A program made the position numbers and the translations under genes. DNA of 64,000 bases from Sipunculus nudus (lineage: Eukaryota > Annelida > Sipuncula > Golfingiida > Sipunculidae). The DNA lies in assembly GCA_026874595.1 (NCBI GenBank), contig CM049306.1, positions 20,575,019 through 20,639,018 on the forward strand. The letters run 5' to 3'. The notes beneath the pieces are model-generated. The model saw only the letters and a list, made by a program, of their open reading frames with translations. It was not told the DNA's origin and ran no database searches. Positions 63,501 to 64,000 of this stretch are shown here, in pieces (positions within the stretch are counted from its first letter, which is position 1; each line of letters begins with the position of its first letter).

Positions 63501-63720
63501 CACGTGATATTCGTCCTTCGGAGCACGCACATGCAGTGTAACTGACGGTGAAGGTTACATCAAAAAGTTCCAAGTCCTGTGTCAGCTGATCCTCAAAAGC
63601 CTCTCTTTCAGATAAAGCTACCTGAATCTCAGTGGTCCCAAGCCGAGAAGTATGGACTATCACAGTGGCATTAACCTGATCTCTGGAGGTTGCACTGGTG
63701 TCCAATAGCGCAACTTTCCT
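63501..63720 (-). CDS. Candidate coding exon, function unknown
   Basis: Minus-strand frame of about 73 codons with protein-like composition, including TVIVHTSRLGTTEIQVALSE and DLELFDVTFTVSYTACAC. It is closed upstream by an in-frame TAA (63724-63726) just beyond a possible AG acceptor. At its 3' end CACGTG is followed by GTAAAC, a plausible donor, giving an exon ending in phase 1. The acceptor's pyrimidine tract is poor, so the 5' edge is uncertain. No domain is recognised. It may be part of a gene running leftwards with the exon at 61459. Confidence 0.35.
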
Positions 63721-64000
63721 CTTTTACCTATGTACAGATATGTTATCGCTATTACTACACCTGAGCTCTTTGACTGATTCAAATTCTTATCTCTGATCAC
63801 GCCCTTTTGTTTATGTTAGCCTAGAAATCTAGTGACCCAGTGAGCTATCACTATTGCAGTGTATTATAATGTTCTGGCATATTTATCTATATATTGTTAC
63901 TTAAGGTGAAGGTATTTATTCTTACAAAAGGTTGACTTTTATATTGCAAACTAGACGCGAAAATGTTCTCAGAAGAACCCTGGTGCATTCACATCTTCGA
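63721..64000. other. Non-coding window edge
   Basis: Nothing recognisable; on the minus strand this would be upstream intron or flank of the exon candidate at 63501-63720. Confidence 0.5.

Overview
The window reads as a gene-poor, AT-rich stretch of a nuclear animal genome, most likely a marine invertebrate and plausibly a mollusc. The reasons are long AT and GA microsatellites, tRNA-derived SINE-like pieces, a repeat ending in a run of GACGGACAGACG-type units beside a GCTCAGCTGACT terminus (a style I associate with mollusc genomes), and the absence of any bacterial-type operon or dense coding. No rRNA gene, intact tRNA gene or complete protein gene is visible.

Positions 1-3517 are non-coding flank with a pyrimidine-rich 24-bp minisatellite (about 1180-1690), AT microsatellites and one degraded dispersed repeat.

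Positions 3518-32357 are the centrepiece. A 28.8-kb block of two satellite families is not a free satellite array. It is bounded by 20-bp terminal inverted repeats (19 of 20 identical) and flanked by a perfect 8-bp target-site duplication, CACCTTAA. A second, complete copy of the same element (14211-28278, about 14.07 kb) sits inside it with the same termini and its own perfect 8-bp duplication, CAAATTTA, cut into a satellite monomer. Removing the inner copy leaves an outer element of about 14.75 kb. Each element is built as: unique left end (about 0.17-0.22 kb); arm of satellite A (87/81-bp monomers) in minus orientation; core of satellite B (about 77 bp, carrying a telomere-like TTACCCTAACCC in many monomers); arm of satellite A in plus orientation; 116-bp unique right end. 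This is a foldback-type, apparently non-autonomous DNA transposon whose arms are themselves satellite DNA. Empty copies of the insertion site survive elsewhere in the arrays.

Positions 32358-64000 are mostly non-coding. They hold microsatellites, a C15/G17 inverted-repeat element (35.76-36.98 kb), two tRNA-derived SINE-like fragments, six tandem 340-bp units closed by 12-bp inverted ends (51.9-54.1 kb), a diverged repeat with E-box and CRE-like sites (58.9-59.5 kb), and two to three candidate minus-strand coding exons near the right edge (60.98-63.72 kb), one of which has an in-frame stop. The long open frames across 3.7-32.2 kb are by-products of satellite A having a period divisible by three; I do not call them genes.
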